A stretch of DNA of 64,000 nucleotides from Methylorubrum populi (GTDB lineage: Bacteria > Pseudomonadota > Alphaproteobacteria > Rhizobiales > Beijerinckiaceae): positions 1,636,501 through 1,700,500 of the forward strand of contig NZ_AP014809.1 of NCBI RefSeq assembly GCF_002355515.1. The letters are read 5' to 3'. The notes beneath the pieces are model-generated. The model did not search any database, was not told where the DNA came from, and saw only the letters and a list, made by a program, of their open reading frames with translations. The position numbers and the translations under genes were made by a program. Shown here one piece after another: positions 9,088 through 16,429 of this stretch (the stretch's first letter is position 1; each line of letters starts with the position of its first letter).

Positions 9088-9395
9088 GAGTCGACAAGTG
9101 GGGAAAAGCCGGGCCGGCGGGCGCGCGATGGCGGGTTGCCCCGAAAACCATCGACTCCTCCCTCAACACCGTGATCTTGCGCGCACGGCGGAGTCGCCCC
9201 CGTGGGAGAATCCGGGACCGAAGGGGCCCTCAGGGCACAGGGGCCCACGCAAGCCGCTGGTGAGCTTGGCCTATCGTGGACATTAGATCCAATCCGTTAA
9301 GAGGCGATTAACGCCGCGGCTGTGGGGAGGGCCTGTGGACGCGCTTGCGGCATCACGATCCAACGTCCAAGAGAAAAAACAGAGATTCTAGAATC
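9088..9395. promoter_or_regulatory. Cluster of six GANTC (CcrM-type) methylation sites
   Basis: GANTC occurs at 9088, 9153, 9191, 9208, 9384 and 9391. At about 70% GC roughly one would be expected in 400 bp. None occurs in the first 350 bp of the same spacer. In alphaproteobacteria GANTC is methylated by CcrM, and its methylation state reports passage of the replication fork. Confidence 0.6.
9297..9312 (+). promoter_or_regulatory. CtrA-type binding site
   Basis: TTAA, seven bases (GAGGCGA), then TTAAC: an exact match to the full CtrA consensus TTAA-N7-TTAAC. In Caulobacter CtrA binds such sites in the origin to block initiation and also controls promoters. It lies 179 bp before the hemE start codon. 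Confidence 0.7.
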
Positions 9396-9398
9396 TCT
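9381..9398. repeat. Perfect 18-bp palindrome in AT-rich stretch
   Basis: AGAGATTC/TAGAATCTCT reads identically on both strands with no spacer and holds two GANTC sites. It lies inside the most AT-rich part of the ppsR-hemE spacer, about 93 bp before hemE. It could be a protein-binding site in the origin or a hemE operator. It is AT-rich and so is a poor terminator. Confidence 0.65.
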
Positions 9399-9490
9399 CT
9401 TTCTTTGAAGAGGGCCTGGGTGGGGATGGCGCGGTCGCGACCTCTCCGGCCTCCCTCGCAAAGGGCAAGCGGGCAGGAAGCGAGTTGGGA

Positions 9491-10561
9491 ATGGCCGAGG
9501 CAAGGACGGCGGACAGGCCGGTGCTGCGGGTGCTGTCGGGCGAGGCGATCTCCCCGCCCCCGGCCTGGATGATGCGCCAAGCCGGCCGGTACCTGCCGGA
9601 ATACCGGGCGACCCGGGCGGAAGCCGGCTCCTTCCTCGATCTCTGCTACAATCCGGCCTTCGCCACCGAGGTGACGCTCCAGCCGATCCGCCGCTTCGGC
9701 TTCGAGGCCTCGATCCTGTTCTCCGACATCCTCGTGGTGCCCCACGCCCTGGGCCAGGACGTGCGCTTCGTCGAGGGCGAGGGTCCGCGCCTCGACGCGC
9801 TCGAAGGCAGGGCGCAGTTCGAGCGCCTGCGCGAGGCGGGCGACCCGGCGATTTTTTCGCATCTGGCGCCGGTCTTCGAGGCGGTGGAGCGGATCCGCGG
9901 GGCGCTCCCCCACGAGACCACGCTGCTCGGCTTCTGCGGCGCGCCGTGGACGGTCGCGAGCTACATGATCGGCGGGCGCGGCACGCCGGATCTCGCCCCG
10001 GCCCGGGCGCTGGCGGCCTCCGATCCGGCGCTTCTCGATGCGCTGCTCGACCGGCTGGTCACCGTCCAGACCGAGTACCTCGTGCGCCAGTTCCGCGCCG
10101 GCGCCGACGCGGTGCAGATCTTCGAGTCCCATGCCGGCGTGCTGCCGGCTTCGAGCGACGGCGACGCGCTCAAGCGCTTCTCCCTCGGTCCGATCGCGCG
10201 GATGGTCGAGGGCATCCGCGCGCAGGTGCCGGATGCGAAGATCATCGTCTTCGCCCGCGGCTCGGGTCTCGAGGGCCATGCCCGCGTCATCCCCGAGACC
10301 GGCGCGGATGCCGTCGGCGTCGATTGGGGGGTCGATCTCGCGGCCCTGCGCGCCCGTGTGCCGGCCACGACGGTGACTCAGGGCAACCTCCACCCCGAGA
10401 CGCTGATCGAGGGCGGGCGGGCCCTGGACGCGGCCGTGGACGCCATCCTGGCGGCGACCGAGGGGCTGCCGCACATCTTCAACCTCGGCCACGGCATCAC
10501 CCCGCAGACGCCGATCGCCCATGTCGAGCAGATGCTGGCCCGGCTCCGGGGCGGGCGGTGA
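9491..10561 (+). CDS. hemE: Uroporphyrinogen III decarboxylase
   Basis: 356 residues, the expected size. It decarboxylates the four acetate side chains of uroporphyrinogen III to give coproporphyrinogen III in haem synthesis. The N-terminal signature PAWMMRQAGRYLPEYR, GFCGAPWTVASYM, the FESHAG segment and the closing NLGHGITPQTP are all present. ATG 9491 is preceded by AGGAAG; an in-frame TTG at 9485 is an alternative. It starts a short operon with a Nudix gene (4-bp overlap) and hemJ. Confidence 0.96.
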   Translation: MAEARTADRPVLRVLSGEAISPPPAWMMRQAGRYLPEYRATRAEAGSFLDLCYNPAFATEVTLQPIRRFGFEASILFSDILVVPHALGQDVRFVEGEGPRLDALEGRAQFERLREAGDPAIFSHLAPVFEAVERIRGALPHETTLLGFCGAPWTVASYMIGGRGTPDLAPARALAASDPALLDALLDRLVTVQTEYLVRQFRAGADAVQIFESHAGVLPASSDGDALKRFSLGPIARMVEGIRAQVPDAKIIVFARGSGLEGHARVIPETGADAVGVDWGVDLAALRARVPATTVTQGNLHPETLIEGGRALDAAVDAILAATEGLPHIFNLGHGITPQTPIAHVEQMLARLRGGR

Positions 10562-11007
10562 GCCGCATCCGCGTCGCCGCCCTGGCACTGGTGCGGCGGG
10601 CGGCCGGGGGCGAGGCTTTGCTGGTGGTGCGCAAGCGCGGCAGCACGCGCTTCATGCTGCCCGGCGGCAAGTTCGAGGGCGGTGAGACCGACGCAGCCTG
10701 CCTCGCCCGCGAGTTGCGGGAGGAATTGGGCCTCACCTTCGATCCGGGGACGGCGATCGGCCTCGGCCGGTTCGAGGCGGAGGCGGCCAACGAGCCCGGC
10801 TACGTCGTCGAGGCGAGCGTCTACCGGCAGGAGGCCGTGCCCGGCCTGAACCCGGTCTGCGGCGCGGAGATCGAGGAAACCGCCTGGCTCGCCCTGAACC
10901 CTTCGGCGGACGATTCGGCGATGCCGCTCGCGCCGCTCCTCACCCGAGAGCTTCTGCCGCGCCTGCGCGCGGCATCCCCGTCACGGAGTCCCTCACCCGG
11001 TGCTTGA
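10558..11007 (+). CDS. Nudix hydrolase in the hemE operon
   Basis: 149 residues, starting with GTG at 10558 inside the hemE stop (GTGA overlap). The Nudix box is complete: LPGGKFEGGETDAACLAREL followed by REELGL. The RKRGSTRFMLPGG run is typical of 8-oxo-dGTP / general NTP-type Nudix proteins. Position between hemE and hemJ suggests co-expression only; no haem role can be inferred. The 3' end overlaps hemJ by 8 bp. Confidence 0.87.
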   Translation: MSRIRVAALALVRRAAGGEALLVVRKRGSTRFMLPGGKFEGGETDAACLARELREELGLTFDPGTAIGLGRFEAEAANEPGYVVEASVYRQEAVPGLNPVCGAEIEETAWLALNPSADDSAMPLAPLLTRELLPRLRAASPSRSPSPGA

Positions 11008-11440
11008 CGCTTCGTACCCCTGGATCAAGGCCTTCCACGTCATTGCGGTTATCTCGTGGATGGCGGCGATGCTCTACCTGCCGCGCCTGTTCGTGAACCA
11101 CGCGGCCCTGCCCGCCGGCTCGCGGGTGCAGTCCGAGACCTTCAAAGGCATGGAGCGGCGCCTGCTCAAGGCGATCATGACCCCGGCCATGATCGTCACC
11201 TGGATCCTCGGCCTGTGGCTCGCGTGGCAGAGCGGCTACTACGCCGCGCCCTGGCTGCACGCGAAATTCGCCCTGGTGCTGGCGATGAGCGGCGTGCACG
11301 GCTTCCTCGCCCGCACGGTCAAGGACTTCGCCGCCGACCGCAACACGCGGGGCCCCAACTTCTACCGGGTGATCAACGAGGTACCGACGCTGCTGATGAT
11401 CGGCATCGTCATCCTCGCGATCGTGAAGCCCTTTAGCTGA
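11000..11440 (+). CDS. hemJ: Protoporphyrinogen oxidase HemJ
   Basis: 146 residues with four hydrophobic helices, the HemJ/UPF0093 membrane family that oxidises protoporphyrinogen IX to protoporphyrin IX using a b-type haem. Conserved features are YPWIKAFHVIAVISWMAAML with the haem-ligand His, LPRLFV, and LKAIMTPAM. Start is GTG 11000, overlapping the preceding Nudix gene by 8 bp, so translation is probably coupled. Pairing with hemE places two haem-pathway steps in one transcript. Confidence 0.93.
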   Translation: MLDASYPWIKAFHVIAVISWMAAMLYLPRLFVNHAALPAGSRVQSETFKGMERRLLKAIMTPAMIVTWILGLWLAWQSGYYAAPWLHAKFALVLAMSGVHGFLARTVKDFAADRNTRGPNFYRVINEVPTLLMIGIVILAIVKPFS

Positions 11441-11525
11441 TTCTTTTTTCAAAGGCGGGCACCGGGGCGGGAACGAACCGTTGGAAGGGCAAAGCGTGGC
11501 CGTTGCCCACGATGGAGCCTTGCCG

Positions 11526-11873
11526 ATGCGTGTCCCGTTCCTCGCCCTGAGCCTTGCTCTGAGTCTTGCCGCGGCCTCGCCCGCGGCGGCGGCGAGCTTT
11601 CCCTGCGCCAAGGCCGAGACGCCGGACGAGAAGACGATCTGCGACACCCGCAGCCTCAACGATCTCGACGTCGAGATGGCGGTGCGCTTCGACATCCTCA
11701 AAGACCTGCTGCCGATGGGCAACCGCACCAAGATGCAGGAGGATCAGGAGGCCTGGCTCAAGGACCGCCGCGCCTGCGGCACCGACGTCGCCTGCCTCAC
11801 GGCGGCCTACGAGGGCCGGCTCAAGATTCTTCGCGCCGTTCTGTCGGAGTTTGCCAAGCAGGGCGGGCAGTAG
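11526..11873 (+). CDS. Secreted DUF1311 / LprI-like small protein
   Basis: 115 residues. A signal peptide is clear (MRVPFLALSLALSLAAASPA, cleavage after AAA near 23). The mature part has the DUF1311 pattern: a Cys-containing start (FPCAKAETPDEKTICD), LNDLDVEMAV, DQEAWLKDRRACG and a final C-x-AAYEGRL. The four cysteines probably form two disulfides. Some relatives inhibit lysozyme; function here is unknown. ATG 11526 is chosen because it begins the signal peptide. Confidence 0.8.
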   Translation: MRVPFLALSLALSLAAASPAAAASFPCAKAETPDEKTICDTRSLNDLDVEMAVRFDILKDLLPMGNRTKMQEDQEAWLKDRRACGTDVACLTAAYEGRLKILRAVLSEFAKQGGQ

Positions 11874-11952
11874 GGTTCTTTCCCACCCATCCCGTCATCC
11901 TGAGGGGCCGCTTTGCTCGGTATCCGGTTGATCACTTCGGGATGCGAGGATT

Positions 11953-12150
11953 CCCCTCTCCCCGCACGCGGGGAGAGGCCTGTCTGCACCTCGTCGTGCA
12001 GACAGGAAGCGGAGGCGAAGCCGGAGCGGCGGTGAGGGGGCGCCGCCGGAAGAGGCTCACCCTGAAGCGCCCCCTCACCCTCGGTTGCCGCCTCGCTTCA
12101 TGCCCCGACAAGGGGGCACGAAGCCCTCTCCCCGCACACGGGGAGAGGGG
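11953..12150. repeat. ~200-bp palindromic intergenic repeat (copy A)
   Basis: Both ends carry CCCTCTCCCCGC..GGGGAGAGG hairpins (11953-11978, 12124-12150). The centre has a second inverted pair (GTGAGGGGGCGC against GCGCCCCCTCACC) and a TTGTCGGGGCACGAAG-type element. The same element in the opposite orientation lies at 53929-54124. It fills most of the 313-bp gap between the DUF1311 gene and hisG; nothing else was seen there. Confidence 0.75.
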
Positions 12151-12186
12151 AACCCTCGGCGCCCTGAGTCATCAGAAAACCGCCGC

Positions 12187-13164
12187 TCACAATCGCGCCA
12201 GCAGCCGCTCCGCCAGCGGGTTCTCCGCCGCGAAGGCGTAGTCGATCCGCCGCACGCTGACCGCCCGCGCCCCGGCCTGGACCAGGGCGTCGGAGAGGTC
12301 GAACACCGCATCCACCGGGCAGCGCATCACGATCTCGCCGTCGGCGCCGCGGGGCGCGCCGTAGGGCAGCTCGGCCTCGTGCAGGCCGGCAATCGTCGCC
12401 AGATCGATTTGGCCGGATTCCGGCAGCGCCGCGCGCACCTCGCGGGTGGTGCGGGCGCGCTCTTCCGCCGCGATCCGGCCGAGCACGGCGCGAAGGGCGG
12501 CCCGCGCCGTCTCGCCCCAGGACGCCTTGAGCGAGGCGACGAGGTTGGCCTCCGAGCGCAGCATCACCCCGTCATCGAGGATCTTGAGGGCGTTGGCCGC
12601 GAGCGTGGTGCCGGTGGTCGTGATGTCGACGATGATCTCCGCCGAGCCCGCCGCCGGCGCGCCCTCGGTGGCGCCCAGGCTCTCGACGATGCGGTAATCG
12701 GCGATGCCGGCCTCGGCGAAGAAGCGGCGGGTCAGGTTCACGTATTTGGTGGCGATGCGCATCCGCCGGCCCTGGCGCAGGCGCATCTCGCTCGCCACCT
12801 CGTCGAGGTCGCTCATGGCGCGCACGTCGATCCAGGCCTGGGGCACCGCCACCACCACGCTGGCATGGCCGAAGCCGAGCGGCGTCAGCAGCTCCACGCT
12901 CGCGCCCGGATCGGGCAGCATCTCGCGGATCAGGTCCTCGCCGGTCACCCCGAGATGGGCGGCCCCGCTGGCGAGCTGGCTGGCGATCTCAGAGGCCGAG
13001 AGGTAGCGCACCTCGACGCCGGGCAGGCCGGCGAGCGTGCCGCGATACTCGCGCGCGCCGGCCTTCTGCACCAGCTTCAGCCCGGCGCGGGAGAAGAAGG
13101 CGCTCGCATTCTCCTGAAGCCGGCCCTTCGAGGGGACGGCGAGAACCAGGGGCTGATCGGTCAC
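12187..13164 (-). CDS. hisG: ATP phosphoribosyltransferase, catalytic subunit
   Basis: 325 residues. It couples ATP and PRPP in the first step of histidine synthesis. AVPSKGRLQ at the start, LGVTGEDLI, the PRPP-loop region DITTTGTTLAANAL and RSEANLVAS identify it. It is much longer than the short HisG (about 210-230) normally paired with HisZ. The last ~100 residues include IVMRCPVDAVFDLSDALVQA and could be an ACT-like regulatory tail. It overlaps hisZ by 4 bp. Confidence 0.93.
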   Translation of the reverse strand: MTDQPLVLAVPSKGRLQENASAFFSRAGLKLVQKAGAREYRGTLAGLPGVEVRYLSASEIASQLASGAAHLGVTGEDLIREMLPDPGASVELLTPLGFGHASVVVAVPQAWIDVRAMSDLDEVASEMRLRQGRRMRIATKYVNLTRRFFAEAGIADYRIVESLGATEGAPAAGSAEIIVDITTTGTTLAANALKILDDGVMLRSEANLVASLKASWGETARAALRAVLGRIAAEERARTTREVRAALPESGQIDLATIAGLHEAELPYGAPRGADGEIVMRCPVDAVFDLSDALVQAGARAVSVRRIDYAFAAENPLAERLLARL

Positions 13165-14327
13165 GCGACATCTCCTCCAGCGCTTCCGCCCACCGCGCCC
13201 TCGGCGCAGCGCGACAGCCAGAATGCGCAGCCCACCGCCGGCAGCGGCACCGGGCTGCCGAGCTGCTGCAGGAGGCCGTCGTAGCGCCCGCCGCCGACGA
13301 GCGTCGGTCCGCCGCGGGCGCCCGTCACCTCGAAGATGAAGCCGGTGTAGTAGTCGAGGTTGCGCGCGAACCCGCCGCTGAAGCGGAAGCGCTCCACGGG
13401 CAGGCCGCGGGCCGCCATGAAGCCGGTGCGCTCCTCGAACAGGGCGAGCGCCGCCTCCAGACCGGCATGGGTCAGGCCGGCCTCGCGCGCCAGCGCCCGC
13501 ACCGCCGCGGCGGCGGCGTCGGGATCGCCGGAGATGGCGCAGTAGCGCTCGATCAGCTCGCGGTTGCCCGCATTGAGGCCGGCGCCGCCCTGTGCCTGGG
13601 CCGAGGCCTTGGCGAGGAAGCGCTCGGCGATGGCGCCGGCGCTGCGCCCGCCGACCTGCGAGATGCCGGCGATCGACAGCACGTCCTCGACGAAGGCGCG
13701 CACGGCGCCGGCATCCTGGCCCTGGATCGCCGCGAGCAGGCCGGCATGGCGATCCTCGGTCTGGGCCGTGTTCGCGACCTCGTCGAGGGAGCGCCCGGCG
13801 GCGATCGCCCGCAGGGTCCGGCGCTTGGCCACTGGCGGCACCGCCAGCGCGTCGAGGAAGGCGTGGGTCAGGCCCATATCGCCGAGCCGCACCGCGACGT
13901 CGGTGCGGCCGAGCAGGTCGAGTCCCTCGAAGGCGAGGCCGAGCACCTCGGCATCCGCCGCCGGGGTGTCGGTGCGCCCGATCGATTCGATGCCGCCCTG
14001 GACGAACTCGTCGGGCTCACCCGCCGCGACGCGGAAGACCGGGCCGAGATAGCTGTAATCGGCGCTCTCGCCCGGCCGCATCGCCTGGTGCAGGCGGCAG
14101 ACGGGGATGGTGAATTCCGGCCGCAGGCACAGCTCGGCCCCGGTCGCGTCCTGCGTCACGAAGATGCGCCGCCGGATATCCTCGCCCGACAATTCGAGGA
14201 AGGGCTCGACGGGCTGCAGCACCGGGGGCGAGGCGGGCACGTATCCGCAGGCGGAAAAATGCGCCGACAGCCGCACATGGCGCAACGCCTCCGCCCCGCT
14301 CGGGCCGCCTGCCTCCGGTCTCGTCAT
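13161..14327 (-). CDS. hisZ: ATP phosphoribosyltransferase regulatory subunit
   Basis: 388 residues, a histidyl-tRNA-synthetase-like protein lacking the tRNA-binding domain. RRRIFVTQDATGAELCLRPEFTIP matches the class II motif 2 region, and FSGGFARNLDYYTGF the HisA-type motif. In the HisGZ complex it confers activity and histidine feedback. It sits directly upstream of hisG with a 4-bp overlap. Upstream lies a 110-bp gap shared with the HAD gene, which also runs leftward. Confidence 0.92.
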   Translation of the reverse strand: MTRPEAGGPSGAEALRHVRLSAHFSACGYVPASPPVLQPVEPFLELSGEDIRRRIFVTQDATGAELCLRPEFTIPVCRLHQAMRPGESADYSYLGPVFRVAAGEPDEFVQGGIESIGRTDTPAADAEVLGLAFEGLDLLGRTDVAVRLGDMGLTHAFLDALAVPPVAKRRTLRAIAAGRSLDEVANTAQTEDRHAGLLAAIQGQDAGAVRAFVEDVLSIAGISQVGGRSAGAIAERFLAKASAQAQGGAGLNAGNRELIERYCAISGDPDAAAAAVRALAREAGLTHAGLEAALALFEERTGFMAARGLPVERFRFSGGFARNLDYYTGFIFEVTGARGGPTLVGGGRYDGLLQQLGSPVPLPAVGCAFWLSRCAEGAVGGSAGGDVA

Positions 14328-14437
14328 CGTGTCGGATCCAGCTTGATTTCGGCCCCCATAGCAACCGCATCACTGGTTGGCGACCGCAGGATCTGATTTT
14401 GAGTGCGCAGCCCGTGCGGAAGGGACCGCGCGGCGCC

Positions 14438-15325
14438 TTACCAGACCAGCCGCTCGATCACCGCGTCGGGCCGCACCGGCTGGCGGCCGAGCCAGTCCGC
14501 GATGTCGCCGAGGCTGTGGTGCTCGGCCGTGACGCCGAGTTCCTCCGCATGGATGCCGCGGGCCACCAGCACCGATGGGATGCCGTACCCGGCGGCCCCG
14601 GCGATGTCGGTGCGGATCGCGTCGCCCACCGCGACGGTGCGGGCCACGTCCGGCGAAGGCAAGCCGTCGAGTTCGCCGGCCATGGCGAGCGCCGTCTCGT
14701 AGACCGGCCGGTACGGTTTGCCCGCATAGACGACCGATCCGCCGATGGCCTCGTAGGCCTGGGCGATCAGGCCGGCGCAGGGGATCAGCCGCTTGTCGCG
14801 CTCGACCACGAGGTCGGGATTGGCGCAGATCATCGGCACGTCGCGGGCGCGGAACGCGACCAGGGCCTCGCGGTAATCCTCCGCCGTCTCAGTGTCGTCG
14901 TCGAACAGGCCGGTGCAGACGATGCGCTGGGCTTCCGTCCCCGGCACCAGGGTGAGATCGAGCCCGTCGAAGACCGGCGCGTCGCGCTCGGGGCCCAAGT
15001 GGTAGACCCGCTCGCCCGGATGCTCGGCGATCAGCCGCCGGGTCAGGTCGCCGGAGGTGAGGATCGCGTCGTAGGCCTCCCGCTTCACGCCGTAGCCGTC
15101 GAGGATCTTTTGGACGCCTTGCCACGGGCGGGGCGCGTTCGAGACCAGGATCACCCGGCGCGGACGCGGGCCGGGGAGCCCGCGGAAGCGGATCAGCGCC
15201 TCGCCGGCGGCGGCGTGGCCGCGGGTCCCGTCATGCAGCACGCCCCAGACGTCGCACAGGATCAGGTCGTAGCGCTCGGCCACCTCCGCGAAGTGGCGCA
15301 GCGTCGGGACGAGGGATTGAGTCAT
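14438..15325 (-). CDS. HAD-superfamily phosphatase (class IIA, TIGR01459-like)
   Basis: 295 residues. Motif I is LILCDVWGVLHDG (DxW in place of the usual DxD), motif II is VILVSNAPRP, the motif III lysine lies in YAGKPYRPVYE and the motif IV acid in AVGDAIRTDIAGA. This is the NagD-like IIA class with a large cap inserted between motifs II and III. Likely a small-molecule phosphatase; substrate unknown. The DVW form of motif I is characteristic of this alphaproteobacterial subfamily. Confidence 0.85.
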   Translation of the reverse strand: MTQSLVPTLRHFAEVAERYDLILCDVWGVLHDGTRGHAAAGEALIRFRGLPGPRPRRVILVSNAPRPWQGVQKILDGYGVKREAYDAILTSGDLTRRLIAEHPGERVYHLGPERDAPVFDGLDLTLVPGTEAQRIVCTGLFDDDTETAEDYREALVAFRARDVPMICANPDLVVERDKRLIPCAGLIAQAYEAIGGSVVYAGKPYRPVYETALAMAGELDGLPSPDVARTVAVGDAIRTDIAGAAGYGIPSVLVARGIHAEELGVTAEHHSLGDIADWLGRQPVRPDAVIERLVW

Positions 15326-15411
15326 CGAAGGGTCCGGTCGGCGGTGATGCGGGCTCTATAGCGAGGTTTGCGGATCACTGAAGGCCAGCGCACGATCCTT
15401 CGTGCGGATCT

Positions 15412-15495
15412 CCCTCTCCCCTCCGGATGTCGGGCTTGCCCGATATCCGGCTCCCTTGTCCGAGTCGGGTAAGCCCGACACGGATGGGGAGAGGG
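15412..15495. repeat. Long palindromic intergenic element
   Basis: CCCTCTCCCC (15412-15421) pairs with GGGGAGAGGG (15486-15495), and TGTCGGGCTT (15428-15437) pairs perfectly with AAGCCCGACA (15471-15480), giving a two-tier cruciform. The outer arms resemble the ends of the ~200-bp repeats at 11953 and 53929 but the core differs. A second, weaker CCCTCTCCC / GAGGGGG hairpin follows at about 15553-15601, next to the TetR stop. These fill the 281-bp gap. Confidence 0.6.
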
Positions 15496-15606
15496 TGGCC
15501 CCCGAAGGCGGTCGGGTGAGGGGCTGGCTCCGCATCGTCCGGAAGCGTTGCTCCCCTCTCCCGCCTGCTTCGCAGGCACCCTCCCCCGCAGAGGGGGGGT
15601 GGGGGC

Positions 15607-16287
15607 CTACCCCAGAAATCGCCCCACCAGCAGCCGGGCGAGATCCCGCGGCGGGTCGGGGGTGAGCACGGCGAGCTTGCGCGAGGTCGAGAGCGAGGCG
15701 AGCCCGTGCAGGGCGGCCCAGAGGGCGGCGACCGCCCGGCGGCGCTCGCCCGGTTCGGCGATCAGCGGCGCCAGCACGGTGTCGACGAGCCCGACCGGCT
15801 CGGCCAGGGCTGCGGCGTACCAGTCCGGAAACGGCTGGTCCGGCGCGGCGAGATGCTCGAACAGCAGGCTCCAGACCCGCGGGTCGGCGGCGACGAAGAC
15901 GAGGTAGGCGTCGGCCAGCGCCAGGGCGTTGTCCCGTGCCGCCCGGTTCGGGTCGATCTCCGCCGTCAGCGCCGCGTGCAGCCGGGCGAGCGTACGGGCA
16001 TTGACCCGCAGCACCACCTGATCGAGGTCGCCCACCGCGTTGTAGATCGAGTTCGGCGCGTAGCCGATCGCCGCCGCCAGCCGCCGCATGCCGAGCGCGC
16101 GAAACCCCTCGTTGCGCACGAGGCTCTCCGCCGCGCCCGCGACGAGGGCGATGAAGCCCTCGCGGTCATGCTCGCCCCGCGGACCGCTGCCGCGCGTCTT
16201 CCCGGTCGTATCCTTGCTCGCCGATTCCTTGCCCGCCAAATCCGCTCCTCGCGTGCCGACATCTCCCGTTGGCGTGCGTGCCCGCAC
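15607..16287 (-). CDS. TetR-family transcriptional regulator (WHG-type ligand domain)
   Basis: 226 residues. A basic 40-residue leader precedes the helix-turn-helix: AAESLVRNEGFRALGMRR then LAAAIGYAPNSIYNAVGDLD. The C-terminal half (LADAYLVFVAADPRVWSLLFEH, ALWAALHGLASLS) is the WHG-like ligand domain. GTG 16287 is the first start. It diverges from the acyltransferase/acyl-ACP synthetase fusion gene, and two near-identical palindromes lie between them, so it very probably represses both genes, perhaps responding to an acyl or lipid ligand. Confidence 0.87.
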   Translation of the reverse strand: MRARTPTGDVGTRGADLAGKESASKDTTGKTRGSGPRGEHDREGFIALVAGAAESLVRNEGFRALGMRRLAAAIGYAPNSIYNAVGDLDQVVLRVNARTLARLHAALTAEIDPNRAARDNALALADAYLVFVAADPRVWSLLFEHLAAPDQPFPDWYAAALAEPVGLVDTVLAPLIAEPGERRRAVAALWAALHGLASLSTSRKLAVLTPDPPRDLARLLVGRFLG

Positions 16288-16302
16288 CCGGCACCGGGTT
16301 AG

Positions 16303-16319
16303 ATTGCACGACGTTCAAA
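16303..16319. promoter_or_regulatory. Probable TetR operator 1
   Basis: ATTGCAC-GAC-GTTCAAA, a 17-bp pseudo-palindrome of form TTGNAC-N3-GTNCAA, 15 bp upstream of the TetR start. It matches operator 2 (reverse orientation) at 13 of the 15 positions 16305-16319. Confidence 0.65.
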
Positions 16320-16351
16320 ATCAAGCTTGCGCGGCGTTCGGTCCGATCTAA

Positions 16352-16368
16352 TTTGAACACCGTGCAAA
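16352..16368. promoter_or_regulatory. Probable TetR operator 2
   Basis: TTTGAAC-ACC-GTGCAAA, the same TTGNAC-N3-GTNCAA palindrome, centred 49 bp from operator 1 (nearly five helical turns) and 61 bp upstream of the divergent fusion gene. Confidence 0.65.
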
Positions 16369-16429
16369 ACACGGATTTGACGCCTTCGCCGTCGGCAGGC
16401 AGTCATGCCCGGAGCCGGGAGAGACCACG

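Larger units (their letters stand above)
8728..9490. other. oriC: Proposed chromosomal replication origin (oriC) between ppsR and hemE
   Basis: This is a 763-bp non-coding spacer between divergent ppsR and hemE, the same gene pair that brackets the Caulobacter origin. It contains an exact CtrA consensus (9297-9312), six GANTC methylation sites (9088-9395), an AT-rich segment at about 9350-9411 that could be the unwinding element, an 18-bp palindrome inside it, and four TGGGGA/TCCCCA hexamers (9069, 9099, 9323, 9421). The one at 9099-9107 extends to TGGGGAAAA, a near DnaA-box match. No perfect TTATCCACA box was found. The region must also hold the hemE and ppsR promoters. The call rests on synteny plus motifs and is not proven. 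Confidence 0.7.

Noticed and set aside
8728..9490. Perfect DnaA boxes
   Set aside because: No TTATCCACA was found; only weaker TCCCCA-type and TTTTCCCCA matches, so the origin call rests on synteny and other motifs.
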